Origin: Pedobacter kyonggii
Lineage (GTDB): Bacteria; Bacteroidota; Bacteroidia; Sphingobacteriales; Sphingobacteriaceae
Length of the DNA: 64,000 nucleotides
Direction: 5' to 3'
Assembly: GCF_004310665.1 (NCBI RefSeq)
Contig: NZ_SIXF01000015.1
Span: forward strand, 62,001-126,000
Shown here: positions 17,294-26,522 of the stretch, in pieces
Layout of the letters: each line of letters opens with the position of its first letter
How positions within the stretch are numbered: the stretch's first letter is position 1
Made by a program: the position numbers and the translations under genes
The notes under the pieces: model-generated
Databases searched by the model: none
The model's input: the letters and a program-made list of their open reading frames with translations, nothing else
Told to the model about the DNA's origin: nothing

Positions 17294-19708
17294 ATGAACC
17301 TCTTATTTAAATCTGCTCTTTTTGTGCTGCTTATTTTTAGCCTTCAAACCGCTTCTCCTCAAAACATTAAGGTATCGGGAACCGTTACCGACAAAAGTAA
17401 TAAAGCACTTGATTATGCTTCAGTAGCATTAATCCACTTACCTGATTCGGCTTCGGTTGCCTTACAAGTCACCAACCAACAAGGTTTATACGAATTCAGC
17501 AATGTTAAATCTGGCAGGTATTTTATTAAAGCCTTAATGATGGGTTATGGTAAAAACCAATCTGTGCCTTTTGAAGTGAAAGATACATCTGTCAAAGTCC
17601 CATTAATTACGCTGGCAGACCATGCTCAAAACCTGAAAGATGTAAACATCGTATCGAAAATGCCTGTAATTGATCAAAAAGCAGACCGGGTGATTGTAAA
17701 CGTAGAACAGATGAATACCGCAGGTGATAATGCACTGGAAGTAATCAGCAGGTCGCCGGGAGTAAAACTGGATAAGGACGATAACATTGTGTTGAAAGGT
17801 AAGAAAGGAATCAACGTGATGATTGACGGTAAGATGAGCTATATGACGGGCGTGGAATTAACCACTTACTTAAAATCGCTGCCCGGATCGGTATTAAGCA
17901 AAATCGAACTGATTTCTAACCCTCCATCCTCTTTCGATGCTGCTGGCACAGCAGGGATCATCAACATTAAACTCAAAAGAAATAAGATGCAGGGCTTTAA
18001 TGGGAACCTGAATATGGGTGGTGGTTACGGCCGTTATGAAAAAGTTTACGCTGGCACCAACCTCAATTACAATATCGGTAAGGTGAGTACCTATGTACGC
18101 TTAAACGCCGGACACTATAATTCATACAACAGGTTAACTTTAAACAGAACCATTGGCGACGAACAATATAACCAGCACAATTTCTGGCACCCGGTAACCA
18201 ACAGCCTAAATTACTCTACCGGTGCAGATTATTTTATTAACGAGAAACATACTTTAGGTGTAATGGTAAAAGGCTTTACTTCTCCTGCAGAAACCAAGGT
18301 AAACAGCAATTCGGTAAATTATAATGCGGCTGGTATAAAAATGGGCGGAACATCGATGTTTAATCCGCAGAGTAATACCGAAAAAAACCATGCATTTAAC
18401 TTAAACTACCGTTTCAAAACAGATACATTGAGCGGTGAACTGGGTTTTGATGCCGATTATGTTCAATACGACAACAGCAAGAATGAAACCTTTACCAATA
18501 ATTACCTCGATGCGAGTGATCAGCTGATCGGCAATCCGATCGATTTACGCAATAAAGGTATGGGCAATGTTTCTATCTATTCCATCAAGGCCGATTATAG
18601 CTTAAATTTTTCAAAAACATTAAAAATGGAAACTGGCTGGAAAAGCAGCTGGGTAAAATCGCAGAGCGATGTACGTTTCGATTCGCTAAAAACCGCTGGA
18701 TGGATTAACGATCCGCGTCGAACTAACGCCTTTTTATATAATGAAAACATTAATGCAGGTTATCTTTCTTTAGATCAGAGTTTCAAAAACTTACAGATCA
18801 AAGCAGGTTTGCGAGCAGAACAGACCAGAGGTGATGGCAGTTCATCAGGTACAAATACCTTAATTGACAGGAAATACTGGAAACTTTTCCCAACACTATT
18901 TATCTCCTTAAAACTGGATTCGAGCAACCTCGTGACGGCTGCCTACCGTAAAAGCATCAACAGGCCATCATACAGCAGTTTAAATCCCTTTACCTTTTAT
19001 ACCGACCCCTATACTGCCATACAGGGAAACCCATTATTACAGCCATCTTATGCCAATAGTTTTGAATTTAATTACTCGATTAAAAATTTCAGGGTACTAA
19101 CGTTGAGTTATTCGGTAAGTAATGGCGCGATGTGGGAAGTGATTTATCAGAACAATAATACAAAAGAAAGTATCTCCAGGCCAGAAAACCTGAATCGTAC
19201 AACAAATTTTTATATGGCCACCGGAAGTCCTTTTGATGTAACTAAATGGTGGAACAACAGTACCGAAGTTTCTGTTGGTTATAACCGCACCACATCGGCA
19301 GTCCAGGGAAACGGCTATAATGCCTTCTCGTGGAATTGGTCTGTTATGTCGGATAATACCATCACTTTGCCCAAAAACTACAGCTTAACGATTTATGGTT
19401 ATTACGATTCCCCTTCTATTTCTGGTTTATTCCGCAGTTTAGAAAGTTATCAGCTCAATGTTGGCGCTAAAAAGTCATTCTGGAACAAAAATGCAACACT
19501 TGCCTTAAAAGTAAACGATATCTTTAACACCAGTAAGTTCAGAGCCAATCTGGAGTACAATAACATTAAAACCTATTGGCAGAACGAATGGGAAAGCCGT
19601 AGAATAAACTTAAGTTTCACCTATAAATTCGGGAACATGAAAATCAAAACTGCCCGTAGCAGACAAACCGGAACAAGCGACGAGGAAAACAGAGTCGGCA
19701 AAAATTAA
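17294..19708 (+). CDS. Outer-membrane beta-barrel receptor with carboxypeptidase-like regulatory domain (TonB-receptor-like)
   Basis: 804 aa. A signal peptide ('LLFKSALFVLLIFSLQTASPQ') precedes a carboxypeptidase regulatory-like domain ('KVSGTVTDKSNKALDYASVALIHL', residues ~25-105), a plug-like region ('GDNALEVISRSPGVKLDKDDNIVLKGK', 'VMIDGKMSY') and a large beta barrel rich in alternating aromatic strands ending 'RRINLSFTYKFGNMK'. This is the layout of Bacteroidota outer-membrane beta-barrel family proteins related to TonB receptors. No TonB box is clearly visible. It is divergent from the LytS/LytTR pair (207-nt shared upstream region), a common arrangement for a regulated outer-membrane system. 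Substrate unknown. Confidence 0.88.
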   Translation: MNLLFKSALFVLLIFSLQTASPQNIKVSGTVTDKSNKALDYASVALIHLPDSASVALQVTNQQGLYEFSNVKSGRYFIKALMMGYGKNQSVPFEVKDTSVKVPLITLADHAQNLKDVNIVSKMPVIDQKADRVIVNVEQMNTAGDNALEVISRSPGVKLDKDDNIVLKGKKGINVMIDGKMSYMTGVELTTYLKSLPGSVLSKIELISNPPSSFDAAGTAGIINIKLKRNKMQGFNGNLNMGGGYGRYEKVYAGTNLNYNIGKVSTYVRLNAGHYNSYNRLTLNRTIGDEQYNQHNFWHPVTNSLNYSTGADYFINEKHTLGVMVKGFTSPAETKVNSNSVNYNAAGIKMGGTSMFNPQSNTEKNHAFNLNYRFKTDTLSGELGFDADYVQYDNSKNETFTNNYLDASDQLIGNPIDLRNKGMGNVSIYSIKADYSLNFSKTLKMETGWKSSWVKSQSDVRFDSLKTAGWINDPRRTNAFLYNENINAGYLSLDQSFKNLQIKAGLRAEQTRGDGSSSGTNTLIDRKYWKLFPTLFISLKLDSSNLVTAAYRKSINRPSYSSLNPFTFYTDPYTAIQGNPLLQPSYANSFEFNYSIKNFRVLTLSYSVSNGAMWEVIYQNNNTKESISRPENLNRTTNFYMATGSPFDVTKWWNNSTEVSVGYNRTTSAVQGNGYNAFSWNWSVMSDNTITLPKNYSLTIYGYYDSPSISGLFRSLESYQLNVGAKKSFWNKNATLALKVNDIFNTSKFRANLEYNNIKTYWQNEWESRRINLSFTYKFGNMKIKTARSRQTGTSDEENRVGKN

Positions 19709-19719
19709 GATTAAAGGGT

Positions 19720-19848
19720 TAACTGTATAAATCGGTAACTGGTTAATTAAGCTCGATTTATCAATTCCAGCAGTTAACCAGTTTCAACTTGAGCTGTATT
19801 TCTCGATTTCAACAGTTTACCGATTAACCAGTTTCAACAATTAACCTT
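19720..19848. repeat. GTTAACC/CAGTTTCAAC repeat cluster
   Basis: Several copies of short blocks such as GTTAACCAGTTTCAAC, CCGATTAACCAGTTTCAAC and CAACAATTAACC fill the gap between convergent genes. Similar blocks occur at 14913-14980 and 15190-15262. It is AT-rich, non-coding and of unknown function. Confidence 0.5.
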
Positions 19849-20331
19849 CTATAAAACCAGCAGCATCCAAACATTACAGGCAAAATGGCCAGAATTACCC
19901 AATGGGGCAGCGAGTTTTTTAAACCCTGCCTTTTCGTACATCTCGATTGCCCTTTTAAGATCGGGAAACGATTCCAGATAAATCTCGTTATAACCAAAAT
20001 GCTGCGCCGATTCTATACTTTTCTCCATGAGCATTTTACCAATACCTTTTCCGCGCGAAGATGCCGAGGTGTACAATTTAACCAGCTCAACACAGCCATC
20101 CGGCAAGCCTTCGGTTGGATAAATACCACAGCCACCAACAATAAGCCCATCCTCTTCGGCCAACCAATAAGCCGATTGAGGATGTTCGAAAACTGTAGAG
20201 AGCTCATCGGTTGTTGGATCCGTATAAACAGTACCTGGCTTGTCGATTTTAAATTCTCTTAAAATTGTCCTGATCATTGAAGCAGTAGCTGCATTATCTT
20301 GTGCAGTAATTTTCCTGAGGGTAATGGCCAT
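19849..20331 (-). CDS. GNAT-family N-acetyltransferase
   Basis: 160 aa, a full-length single GNAT domain. Motif A for acetyl-CoA binding is visible as 'VKLYTSASSRGKGIGKMLMEKSIE' (R/QxxGxG/A) and motif B as 'YLESFPDLKRAIEMYEKAGFKKL'. Substrate unknown. It is divergent from the small acidic protein gene that follows, sharing a short upstream region. Confidence 0.9.
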   Translation of the reverse strand: MAITLRKITAQDNAATASMIRTILREFKIDKPGTVYTDPTTDELSTVFEHPQSAYWLAEEDGLIVGGCGIYPTEGLPDGCVELVKLYTSASSRGKGIGKMLMEKSIESAQHFGYNEIYLESFPDLKRAIEMYEKAGFKKLAAPLGNSGHFACNVWMLLVL

Positions 20332-20441
20332 ATCCTGTGTGTTTTTTCAACAAAGTTAAAAAATGGGCCAGATGCTTTATTAAAATAACAAAACAAAATG
20401 CAATCGAATTCTATTTATTAAGTATTAAACAGATTCATACC

Positions 20442-20720
20442 ATGGAAAACGAAGAAAATAAAAAAGAAGCAGCAAAGGGCAACGATCACCCAAAACCGAC
20501 TGACGATGTACAGCTCGAAATAGAAACCGTAATCCCTTCAACAGAAAAAGAAACGGATAAACCTTATGAGCAAGCACAAAAAAAAGAAAAGGATGAGGAA
20601 AAAGCAAAATCCGGTGATCAGGCGGAAGAAACAGACGTAACAGAGAAACCTGCTGAAGAAAACAAAACTGATAATGATGATAAACGGGACGATATTGAAA
20701 CCGTTACACCAAGCGCTTAA
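20442..20720 (+). CDS. Small acidic low-complexity protein
   Basis: 92 aa from the ATG at 20442; the open frame extends upstream to 20337 but those 35 residues look unlike the rest and sit in the promoter region. The protein is nearly all E, K, D, T, A and P, with no hydrophobic core, so it is probably disordered. A motif of the form IETV-x-PS occurs near the middle (~28-34) and again at the C-terminus. Function unknown. Confidence 0.6.
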   Translation: MENEENKKEAAKGNDHPKPTDDVQLEIETVIPSTEKETDKPYEQAQKKEKDEEKAKSGDQAEETDVTEKPAEENKTDNDDKRDDIETVTPSA

Positions 20721-20774
20721 GTTAATTTTGGTTAATGCCATATTGAGCTGAAATAGTTTTAGTATTTTGGCGTT

Positions 20775-21386
20775 ATGAATAACATGAAAGAAAAACTATT
20801 GCTTTTCCTGTTTACCATAAGCATTTTTGGCTGTGGAATAAACAGGCAGGCACAGCAGATAAAAGCCCTGGAAGACTGCACCTATAAAATTACAGGGGTA
20901 CAACAGGTATCGATTGCAGGTACAGATGTTAAAAAGTTAATGGACCAACAAAGCTTTAGCTTAACCAGTTTACCTGGGGTTGCCCTTGGTTTGTTAAGAA
21001 AAGACATTCCTTTAAAAGCCAATCTGAATTTAGAAATAACCAACCCATCAAGCAATTTAGCGGCCATAAACCAGTTCGAATATAAGATATTGGTTAATAA
21101 TACAGATTTGGCAGAAGGCATTGTTAATCAAAATGTGAGTATTGCTCAAGGTCAAACAGTTACCGTTCCGGTACAATTGGTAAGCAACATTTACGGGTTA
21201 GTATCTAACGGTAATGTTTTTAATGATATTATCAAGGCTGCTCAGAAAGGATCAGCTTCAAAAGATGAAAAACTAGGTTTATTAACCATTAAAATAAAAC
21301 CAACCTTTATGCTGGGCAATACACCTTTTAAATATCCGGGTTACATTACCATCAATAAAGATATCAGCAGTAAAATATTATTGTAA
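20775..21386 (+). CDS. LEA-type-2-like lipoprotein
   Basis: 203 aa (an alternative ATG at 20784 is three codons in). The N-terminus 'KEKLLLFLFTISIFGCG' is a lipoprotein signal with a lipobox cysteine. The body 'IPLKANLNLEITNPSSNLAAINQFEYKILVNNTDLAEGI' followed by 'TVTVPVQLVSN' resembles the LEA14/water-stress beta-sandwich fold. Probably anchored to the periplasmic face of a membrane; the role is unknown. A terminator hairpin follows. Confidence 0.75.
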   Translation: MNNMKEKLLLFLFTISIFGCGINRQAQQIKALEDCTYKITGVQQVSIAGTDVKKLMDQQSFSLTSLPGVALGLLRKDIPLKANLNLEITNPSSNLAAINQFEYKILVNNTDLAEGIVNQNVSIAQGQTVTVPVQLVSNIYGLVSNGNVFNDIIKAAQKGSASKDEKLGLLTIKIKPTFMLGNTPFKYPGYITINKDISSKILL

Positions 21387-21404
21387 ATACCACCACAAAT
21401 AAGA

Positions 21405-21437
21405 ATGCCTGCTTAACTGAATATGTTAAGCGGGCAT
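21405..21437. terminator. Bidirectional terminator between the LEA-like and S41 protease genes
   Basis: ATGCCTGCTTAAC pairs with GTTAAGCGGGCAT across a 7-nt loop, followed by TTTTCGTT on the plus strand. It sits between two convergent genes. Confidence 0.75.
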
Positions 21438-21456
21438 TTTCGTTAAAAAGCTTTTA

Positions 21457-23055
21457 CTAAAATTTCTTATCGGGCGTCATTACCATTCCCTTAAATCCTT
21501 TTGGGTCCAACTTTTCATCCAATGCTCTTAGTTCTGCTACTGATAGTTTTGACGGCATTACTGTTGTCGTTGTCCTTAAGCTAGCTGTTTTTGTAGCAGT
21601 AGTTACAAAACTTCCGTTTTTGGCATATAATAATGCGTAGGCCAACAAAGTTTCTGTTTCATCACCCCATGCCTTGGTTAAATCTTCGGCTGATTCCTTA
21701 TCAACTGTAAGGCCAGAATAGTAGCCACCAACGCCAAGTTTATTTTTGGTTTCAAATTCTGGAATATACATATCCACCTTATCTATTCTGATCGGAAAGA
21801 AACCAACAGGTTTACCATAGGTTGTTGTACCAATTAGCTTTACATCCATTACCGGCTTTAAACTGTTAATGGTTAACTCGCTTGCCGAGGCTGTTGATCC
21901 AGTTACTATAAAATAAACCCTGTTTAATGTTAAACTACCTGATTTTGCAAATTTCTCAATATTATCGGCAGCTGTAGGTGAATAATTTAAATCGGCATAA
22001 GTGGCGTACTTTCCGTTTACGCCCGTGGTAAAGGTCTGTAACTTACCGCCATCATCTAACAGTGGTTGGTGTGCCAAAACAGAGGCTTTGCGCTGAGCAG
22101 TAGTGATCGACTGTAGGTAGTTATTATAATGGGAAGTAAACATCGTATTACCTGTTTCTCCTGCTGGTGCGGCTAAATTAATCATCTGGATAGCTGTTGA
22201 AACGTAACCACCACCGTTATAGCGTAAATCAACCACGAGTTCACTTACTCCTTGTGTAGCGAAACTAGAAAAAACTGAATTAATGGCGGCAGAGACATTG
22301 TCGGTGAAACTATTAAATACAATGTAACCAACTTTCTTTGTACCAACCGTATAAACATTGGTAAACAATATCGGATTAACGGTATATAGACTGCTTGATA
22401 CAACAGCTGTTTTCGGATTGCTGTTAATATCATTGAAAGCCAAAGTCACCGTGGCATTTGTACCAAAAATGGCATTATTTAAAAAATTAACTGCATTTGG
22501 CCAGCTAAGATCCGTCCGTCCATTTACGCTGGTTATCCTACAGCCACGTGTTAAGCCCCGCTGCGCTGCAGGTGAGTTTGGATAAACATATTTTACCCTA
22601 AGGTCTGTGTCGTTGTTATACTGAACAGAAAAACCATAGTCATTGGCCGAACCGTTTACATCTGCTTTAAGCGCACCTGTTTTACCTGTTGTAGCCGCAT
22701 TATAGTCGAAAAACGAATATTTGGGTTCGCCAGCTGTGCCTACATATTCATATGGCTTTCCTGTTGCCGGATCTAAAGAATATTGTGTCATAGCGTACAA
22801 CTCAGCTTCGTTCGAACTAAATCCACGCGGATTAAACACTTCATAAGTTGGCAGCGAAGTATTCCAATAATAAAGTTCTTTACCGTATAAAAAGATAGAA
22901 TCTTTAGTCAATTCATCCCGAGTTCCGGTAGGCGTAGTAACAACTGGTGGGCTTACTGGCTCATCAGGCGCAGGACTGCTCTTTTTGCAGCCGTTAATCG
23001 TCCCAAAGCTTAAAAAACCTAGTGCTACCAGGTAAAGGAATCTCTTATTTCTCAT
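21457..23055 (-). CDS. S41-family (C-terminal processing) serine peptidase, lipoprotein
   Basis: 532 aa from the ATG at 23055, which gives a clean lipoprotein signal ('NKRFLYLVALGFLSFGTINGCKKSS'); an upstream in-frame start at 23097 would spoil it. A PDZ-like region follows ('YVYPNSPAAQRGLTRGCRITSVNG'), then the S41 domain with 'LVVDLRYNGGGYVSTAIQM' and the nucleophile region 'TGSTASASELTINSL' (Ser near residue 389) with the Lys in 'TTYGKPVGFF'. It should cleave peptides or unfolded proteins outside the inner membrane. Two Pro-rich residues stretches after the lipobox form a linker. Confidence 0.9.
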   Translation of the reverse strand: MRNKRFLYLVALGFLSFGTINGCKKSSPAPDEPVSPPVVTTPTGTRDELTKDSIFLYGKELYYWNTSLPTYEVFNPRGFSSNEAELYAMTQYSLDPATGKPYEYVGTAGEPKYSFFDYNAATTGKTGALKADVNGSANDYGFSVQYNNDTDLRVKYVYPNSPAAQRGLTRGCRITSVNGRTDLSWPNAVNFLNNAIFGTNATVTLAFNDINSNPKTAVVSSSLYTVNPILFTNVYTVGTKKVGYIVFNSFTDNVSAAINSVFSSFATQGVSELVVDLRYNGGGYVSTAIQMINLAAPAGETGNTMFTSHYNNYLQSITTAQRKASVLAHQPLLDDGGKLQTFTTGVNGKYATYADLNYSPTAADNIEKFAKSGSLTLNRVYFIVTGSTASASELTINSLKPVMDVKLIGTTTYGKPVGFFPIRIDKVDMYIPEFETKNKLGVGGYYSGLTVDKESAEDLTKAWGDETETLLAYALLYAKNGSFVTTATKTASLRTTTTVMPSKLSVAELRALDEKLDPKGFKGMVMTPDKKF

Positions 23056-23374
23056 GGAAATTATTGTAACATTATCTTTTATATACGTACCGGGCAAAGG
23101 TTAAGTTGTTCAGGGAGAAACTTTTGTCAACCAACAAACTAAATTTAATTCAAAATATTGTGCTGCTGTGCATATGTATCAGTGAATTACGTAAATCTAC
23201 CGATTAAATTACTTTTCACTGAGATATTCATTAAATTTCAAAAAAGATATTCCAAAACAGTGCCTGGACAAAAGTCCTTATGCCCCCATAAATTGTCGCC
23301 TTTGCACCGCTTAAGTCAATCAAATCCTGTGCAAATTTGTTATACTTAATTATCTGATTTAAAAACCAAGAACC

Positions 23375-23821
23375 ATGGAAAAGATCGAATTTAAAACTAC
23401 AATTAACGCCACAGCAGAAAAAGTTTGGGATGCGCTGTTTGGCGTAGAAACCTACCCCAAGTGGACAGCTGTTTTTGCAGAAGGATCGCGTGTAGAAACC
23501 GATTGGAAAAAAGGAAGCAAAGCCCTGTTTCTGGGTGATAACGGAGATGGAATGGTAGCTGTGATTCAAGACAATATCCCTAACCGGTACATGTCTATCA
23601 AACACCTGGGCGAAATAAAAGACGGCAAGGAAGATCTCAGCGGAGATTGGGGGGAGACATTCGAGAATTATACCCTCAATGAAAGAGATGGCAAGACAGA
23701 ACTCCTCATCGATATGAACATTAGCGATGAATGGAAAGATTATTTCGAAAAAACCTGGCCGAAAGCGCTGGATAAGGTTAAAGAAATAGCCGAAAAACAG
23801 CATGAGCATAGCGAAACGTAA
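23375..23821 (+). CDS. SRPBCC (AHSA1/START-like) domain protein
   Basis: 148 aa single domain. The opening 'KIEFKTTINATAEKVWDALFGVETYPKWTAVFAEGS' and the C-terminal amphipathic helix 'EKTWPKALDKVKEIAEK' are typical of the AHSA1 branch of the SRPBCC hydrophobic-pocket fold. Binds an unknown small ligand. Monocistronic, followed at once by a strong terminator. Confidence 0.85.
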   Translation: MEKIEFKTTINATAEKVWDALFGVETYPKWTAVFAEGSRVETDWKKGSKALFLGDNGDGMVAVIQDNIPNRYMSIKHLGEIKDGKEDLSGDWGETFENYTLNERDGKTELLIDMNISDEWKDYFEKTWPKALDKVKEIAEKQHEHSET

Positions 23822-23825
23822 AAAA

Positions 23826-23851
23826 GAAAGCCCAAATGGGCTTTCTTTTTT
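23826..23851 (+). terminator. Rho-independent terminator after the SRPBCC gene
   Basis: GAAAGCCC, loop AAAT, GGGCTTTC, then a run of six T. It starts five bases after the stop codon. The remaining gap to 24135 holds no gene. Confidence 0.9.
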
Positions 23852-24057
23852 ACGCCATACATTGAAATTTACACCCATCGGATAAAAAATAGATAATGAT
23901 TGCATCAGTTCTAATCAAGTAGGTAGGCCCGCTATTTTTCTCCAGGCGGATAATCAGGTTTGATTTACTGCTCCACTCAGCGCCAAGATGATTTTGAGCC
24001 ACCTTTGTACATCACTTCTAATGCAAAACCAGGTCGATTATTTTTTTCCTGTCCCAA

Positions 24058-24076
24058 ATGACCCTTTATTTGTCAT
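24058..24076. promoter_or_regulatory. Short inverted repeat ahead of the SDR gene
   Basis: ATGAC and GTCAT are separated by 9 nt, about 60 nt upstream of the SDR start, in a place suited to a regulator site. The arms are short, so this could be chance. Confidence 0.25.
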
Positions 24077-24135
24077 AACCACACAGTACCTAAAGAACTG
24101 TTTATTCCTAAATTTAAATATCAGATCATTATTTT

Positions 24136-24957
24136 ATGTTACTACAAGGTAAAAACGCAATTGTTTACGGGGCTGGCGGCTCACTTGGAGGTGCTATTGC
24201 AAATGCATTAGCAGCAGCTGGCGCCCATGTATTCCTTACTGGCCATAATCTCGAAAATGTAAGAAAAACGGCCGATAATATTGATTCCGCAGGCGGAAAA
24301 GCTTCAGTTCATCAAGTTGATGCCAGGGACGAAAAATCTGTAAACGACCATATTCATTCCGTAATTCATACAGCGGGATCTGTTGACATATCTTTTAATG
24401 CGATAGGCTGGCAGGACACACAGGATATCCCGTTGACAGACATGACTCTTGATGACTTTATCCGTCCGATAGTTATTGCCATGGAAACCCAGTTTATAAC
24501 TGCCACTGCTGCTGGTAGGGTAATGAAAGCGCGCAAATCTGGTGTTGTACTTTCGCTTACCGCAACACCGGGAGGTATCGGCTACGCCAATGTAGGCGGC
24601 TTCGGCCCGGCGTGTAATGCCGTAGAAGGATTTTCTGGTAATCTTGCGTCAGAATTGGGCCCCTATGGTGTGAGGGTTATTAATATCCGGTCAGCCGGCT
24701 CTCCAGATTCAAGGGTTTTTAAGGAGGCCATAGAGGCCGGTGGCAACCAAGCAGAAGAATTCATTAAAAAGATGAAAAATGACACCATGCTAAAAGAGCT
24801 TCCCCTTATGGAAGATATAGCCAATACCGCAGTATTTCTTTCATCAGCTATGGCTGGTAAGATAACAGGCGTCACTATTGATGTTACTGCTGGTACTACA
24901 AGTGCATTAAATTATAAGCAAACAAACATCGCATTCCTGAAAAAAGATGCCCAATAA
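24136..24957 (+). CDS. SDR-family protein with altered active site
   Basis: 273 aa with the classical SDR fold: cofactor loop 'VYGAGGSLGGAIANAL' and the following strand 'HVFLTGHN', 'SFNAIGW' in place of NNAG, and a C-terminal 'ITGVTIDVTAGTTS'. The active-site helix reads 'GGFGPACNAVEGF', so where classical SDRs carry YxxxK this protein has Phe and Cys. Oxidoreductase chemistry by the usual mechanism therefore seems unlikely, although related FabI-like or divergent SDRs use other residues. Monocistronic. Confidence 0.85.
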   Translation: MLLQGKNAIVYGAGGSLGGAIANALAAAGAHVFLTGHNLENVRKTADNIDSAGGKASVHQVDARDEKSVNDHIHSVIHTAGSVDISFNAIGWQDTQDIPLTDMTLDDFIRPIVIAMETQFITATAAGRVMKARKSGVVLSLTATPGGIGYANVGGFGPACNAVEGFSGNLASELGPYGVRVINIRSAGSPDSRVFKEAIEAGGNQAEEFIKKMKNDTMLKELPLMEDIANTAVFLSSAMAGKITGVTIDVTAGTTSALNYKQTNIAFLKKDAQ

Positions 24958-25065
24958 TTTTCTATATAAAAAAGCGGTAATTTTTATTACTAAGGTAACC
25001 TTAGTCCTTAAATAACAAGCGTCGTAGGAAAATCTTTTTTTTGTTAGGCTGCAAAGGCTATTAAA

Positions 25066-25140
25066 TCGAGTAGGAAGGTAGGGATTAGTTCCCTACCTGT
25101 CCTCTCACACCACCGTACGTACCGTTCGGTATACGGCGGT
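25066..25140 (-). ncRNA. Group II intron catalytic domains V and VI
   Basis: On the minus strand domain V begins ACCGCCGTATACCG, has an AA-containing tip and returns as CGGTACGTACGGTGGT. Domain VI pairs GAG-AGGA-GGTAGGG with CCCTACC-TCCT-CTC, leaving a single A bulged between TCCT and CTC. These are the catalytic hairpin and the branch-point helix. Confidence 0.88.
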
Positions 25141-25143
25141 TTG

Positions 25144-26522
25144 TTAGAATAACTTCGTTTGGTGTGTTGTTTTCCAATAATAGTAGTTGGCAAATCCTTC
25201 AAAACCAAGTTTTGAAAAGTATGCTTTGTTTAGAGTGGTACGCAAGATTGGGCTATTTGCTGTTCTACAATAAGCCTTTCGGGTATTAGCCAATTGAAAA
25301 GCTCTACTTTTAACAATGCCCAACTTTATCAAATTACGTTCTCTACCTCGGCTACGCTTCCATTGTTTCCACAAAATCATCCTCAGTCTCTTTCTGGTTA
25401 GTTCATCGAGTCCTTCATGTGACTTTTGGCTTCTGCAAGCGAGAAATAGTTTACCCAGCCCCGGATGATTTCTCTAAGTTTCAATATCCTTGAAGTTAGT
25501 CGTTCAGACCTACTACGCATTGTATGCTCCCTGATCTTCTCCTTGATACGTAGTAGTGATTTGGATGCAATTCGCACCTTCCATCTCTTATTGACGCTAT
25601 AAAATGAGAAACCAAGTAGCGTACTTTGCGTGGGTGTACTCACTTTGCTCTTTTCCCGATTGACCTTTAATTTCAAACGCTCTTCCAGATAAACAGTAAT
25701 CTTATCCATTACCCTATAGGCAGACTTACTACTCCGAACGTAGATACTACAGTCATCTGCGTATCTAACGAAACGGTGCCCGCGCTCTTCGAGCGTAGAA
25801 TCAAGTTCATTCAAAATGATGTTTGATAAAAGAGGACTCAAAGGACTACCTTGCGGAGTTCCTTCTCTTCTTGGAGTCACCAGTCCATTTTCCATAATAC
25901 CACTACTCAGGTAAGAGCGGATAAGCCTCAATGTTCGTTTATCCTTTATCTTTAATGATAAAAGGCTCATGAGTTTGTCGTGATTGACCCGATCGAAGAA
26001 CTTATTCAAGTCCAATTCTACAATCCAAGTATGACCTGAGTCGAGGTATTCCTGTGCCTTGAGCACAGCCTGATGGGCATTACGCTTCGGACGGAATCCG
26101 TAGCTATTTGGTGAAAAATCACCCTCATACTTTGGACTGAGCCATTGTGAAATGGCTTGCTGAATTAATCGGTCGATCACCGTAGGAATCCCCAACATTC
26201 TTCTTCCACCACCACTTTTGGGTATTTCTACCTTTCTAACGGCATCTGGACGATAATTGCCTTCCAAGATATCAGATCTTAATGTTTGCCAGTTTGCATT
26301 CAGGTAGTCACGAAGTTCATCGGTCTGCATACCATCAATACCGCCGGCGCCCTTATTGGCAGTAACCTGCCTAAAGGCTCTTTGTACATTTCGGATGTCT
26401 AATATTTCTTCAAGCATACTACTAAAAAAAAACTCCTTTCCAGGCATTGTGCACATTGGTTGCACGGCTAAACTCAGCTCCTCTTGCATTTTACTCTCGG
26501 ATTCCGTCCTACCCTCATGCAA
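25144..26522 (-). pseudogene. ltrA: Group II intron reverse transcriptase/maturase, frameshifted near the C-terminus
   Basis: The intact first part (25398-26522, 374 aa) has the RT fingers/palm with catalytic YADD near residue 254, 'SPLLSNIILNELD' and the start of the maturase X domain ('IIRGWVNYFSLAEAKSHMKD'). It then runs into a stop after a single base appears to be missing at about 25409-25410. Restoring one C gives D-L-D-E-L-T-R-K-R-L-R-M and joins smoothly to a 78-aa frame (25144-25380) that carries the rest of domain X/DNA-binding region ('LWKQWKRSRGRERNLIKLG', 'ANSPILRTTLNKAYF'). No HNH domain, as in class C. Either a real loss of function, a sequencing error, or rarely recoding. Confidence 0.88.

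Noticed and set aside
23231-23905. 224-aa minus-strand frame antisense to the SRPBCC gene
   Set aside because: It runs through the SRPBCC gene and its terminator; the plus-strand protein has clear family features and the minus-strand one has none.
25144-26522. Retron or DRT-type defence reverse transcriptase
   Set aside because: The RT carries the maturase X domain and lies between group II intron ends with domains V and VI; it is an intron protein.
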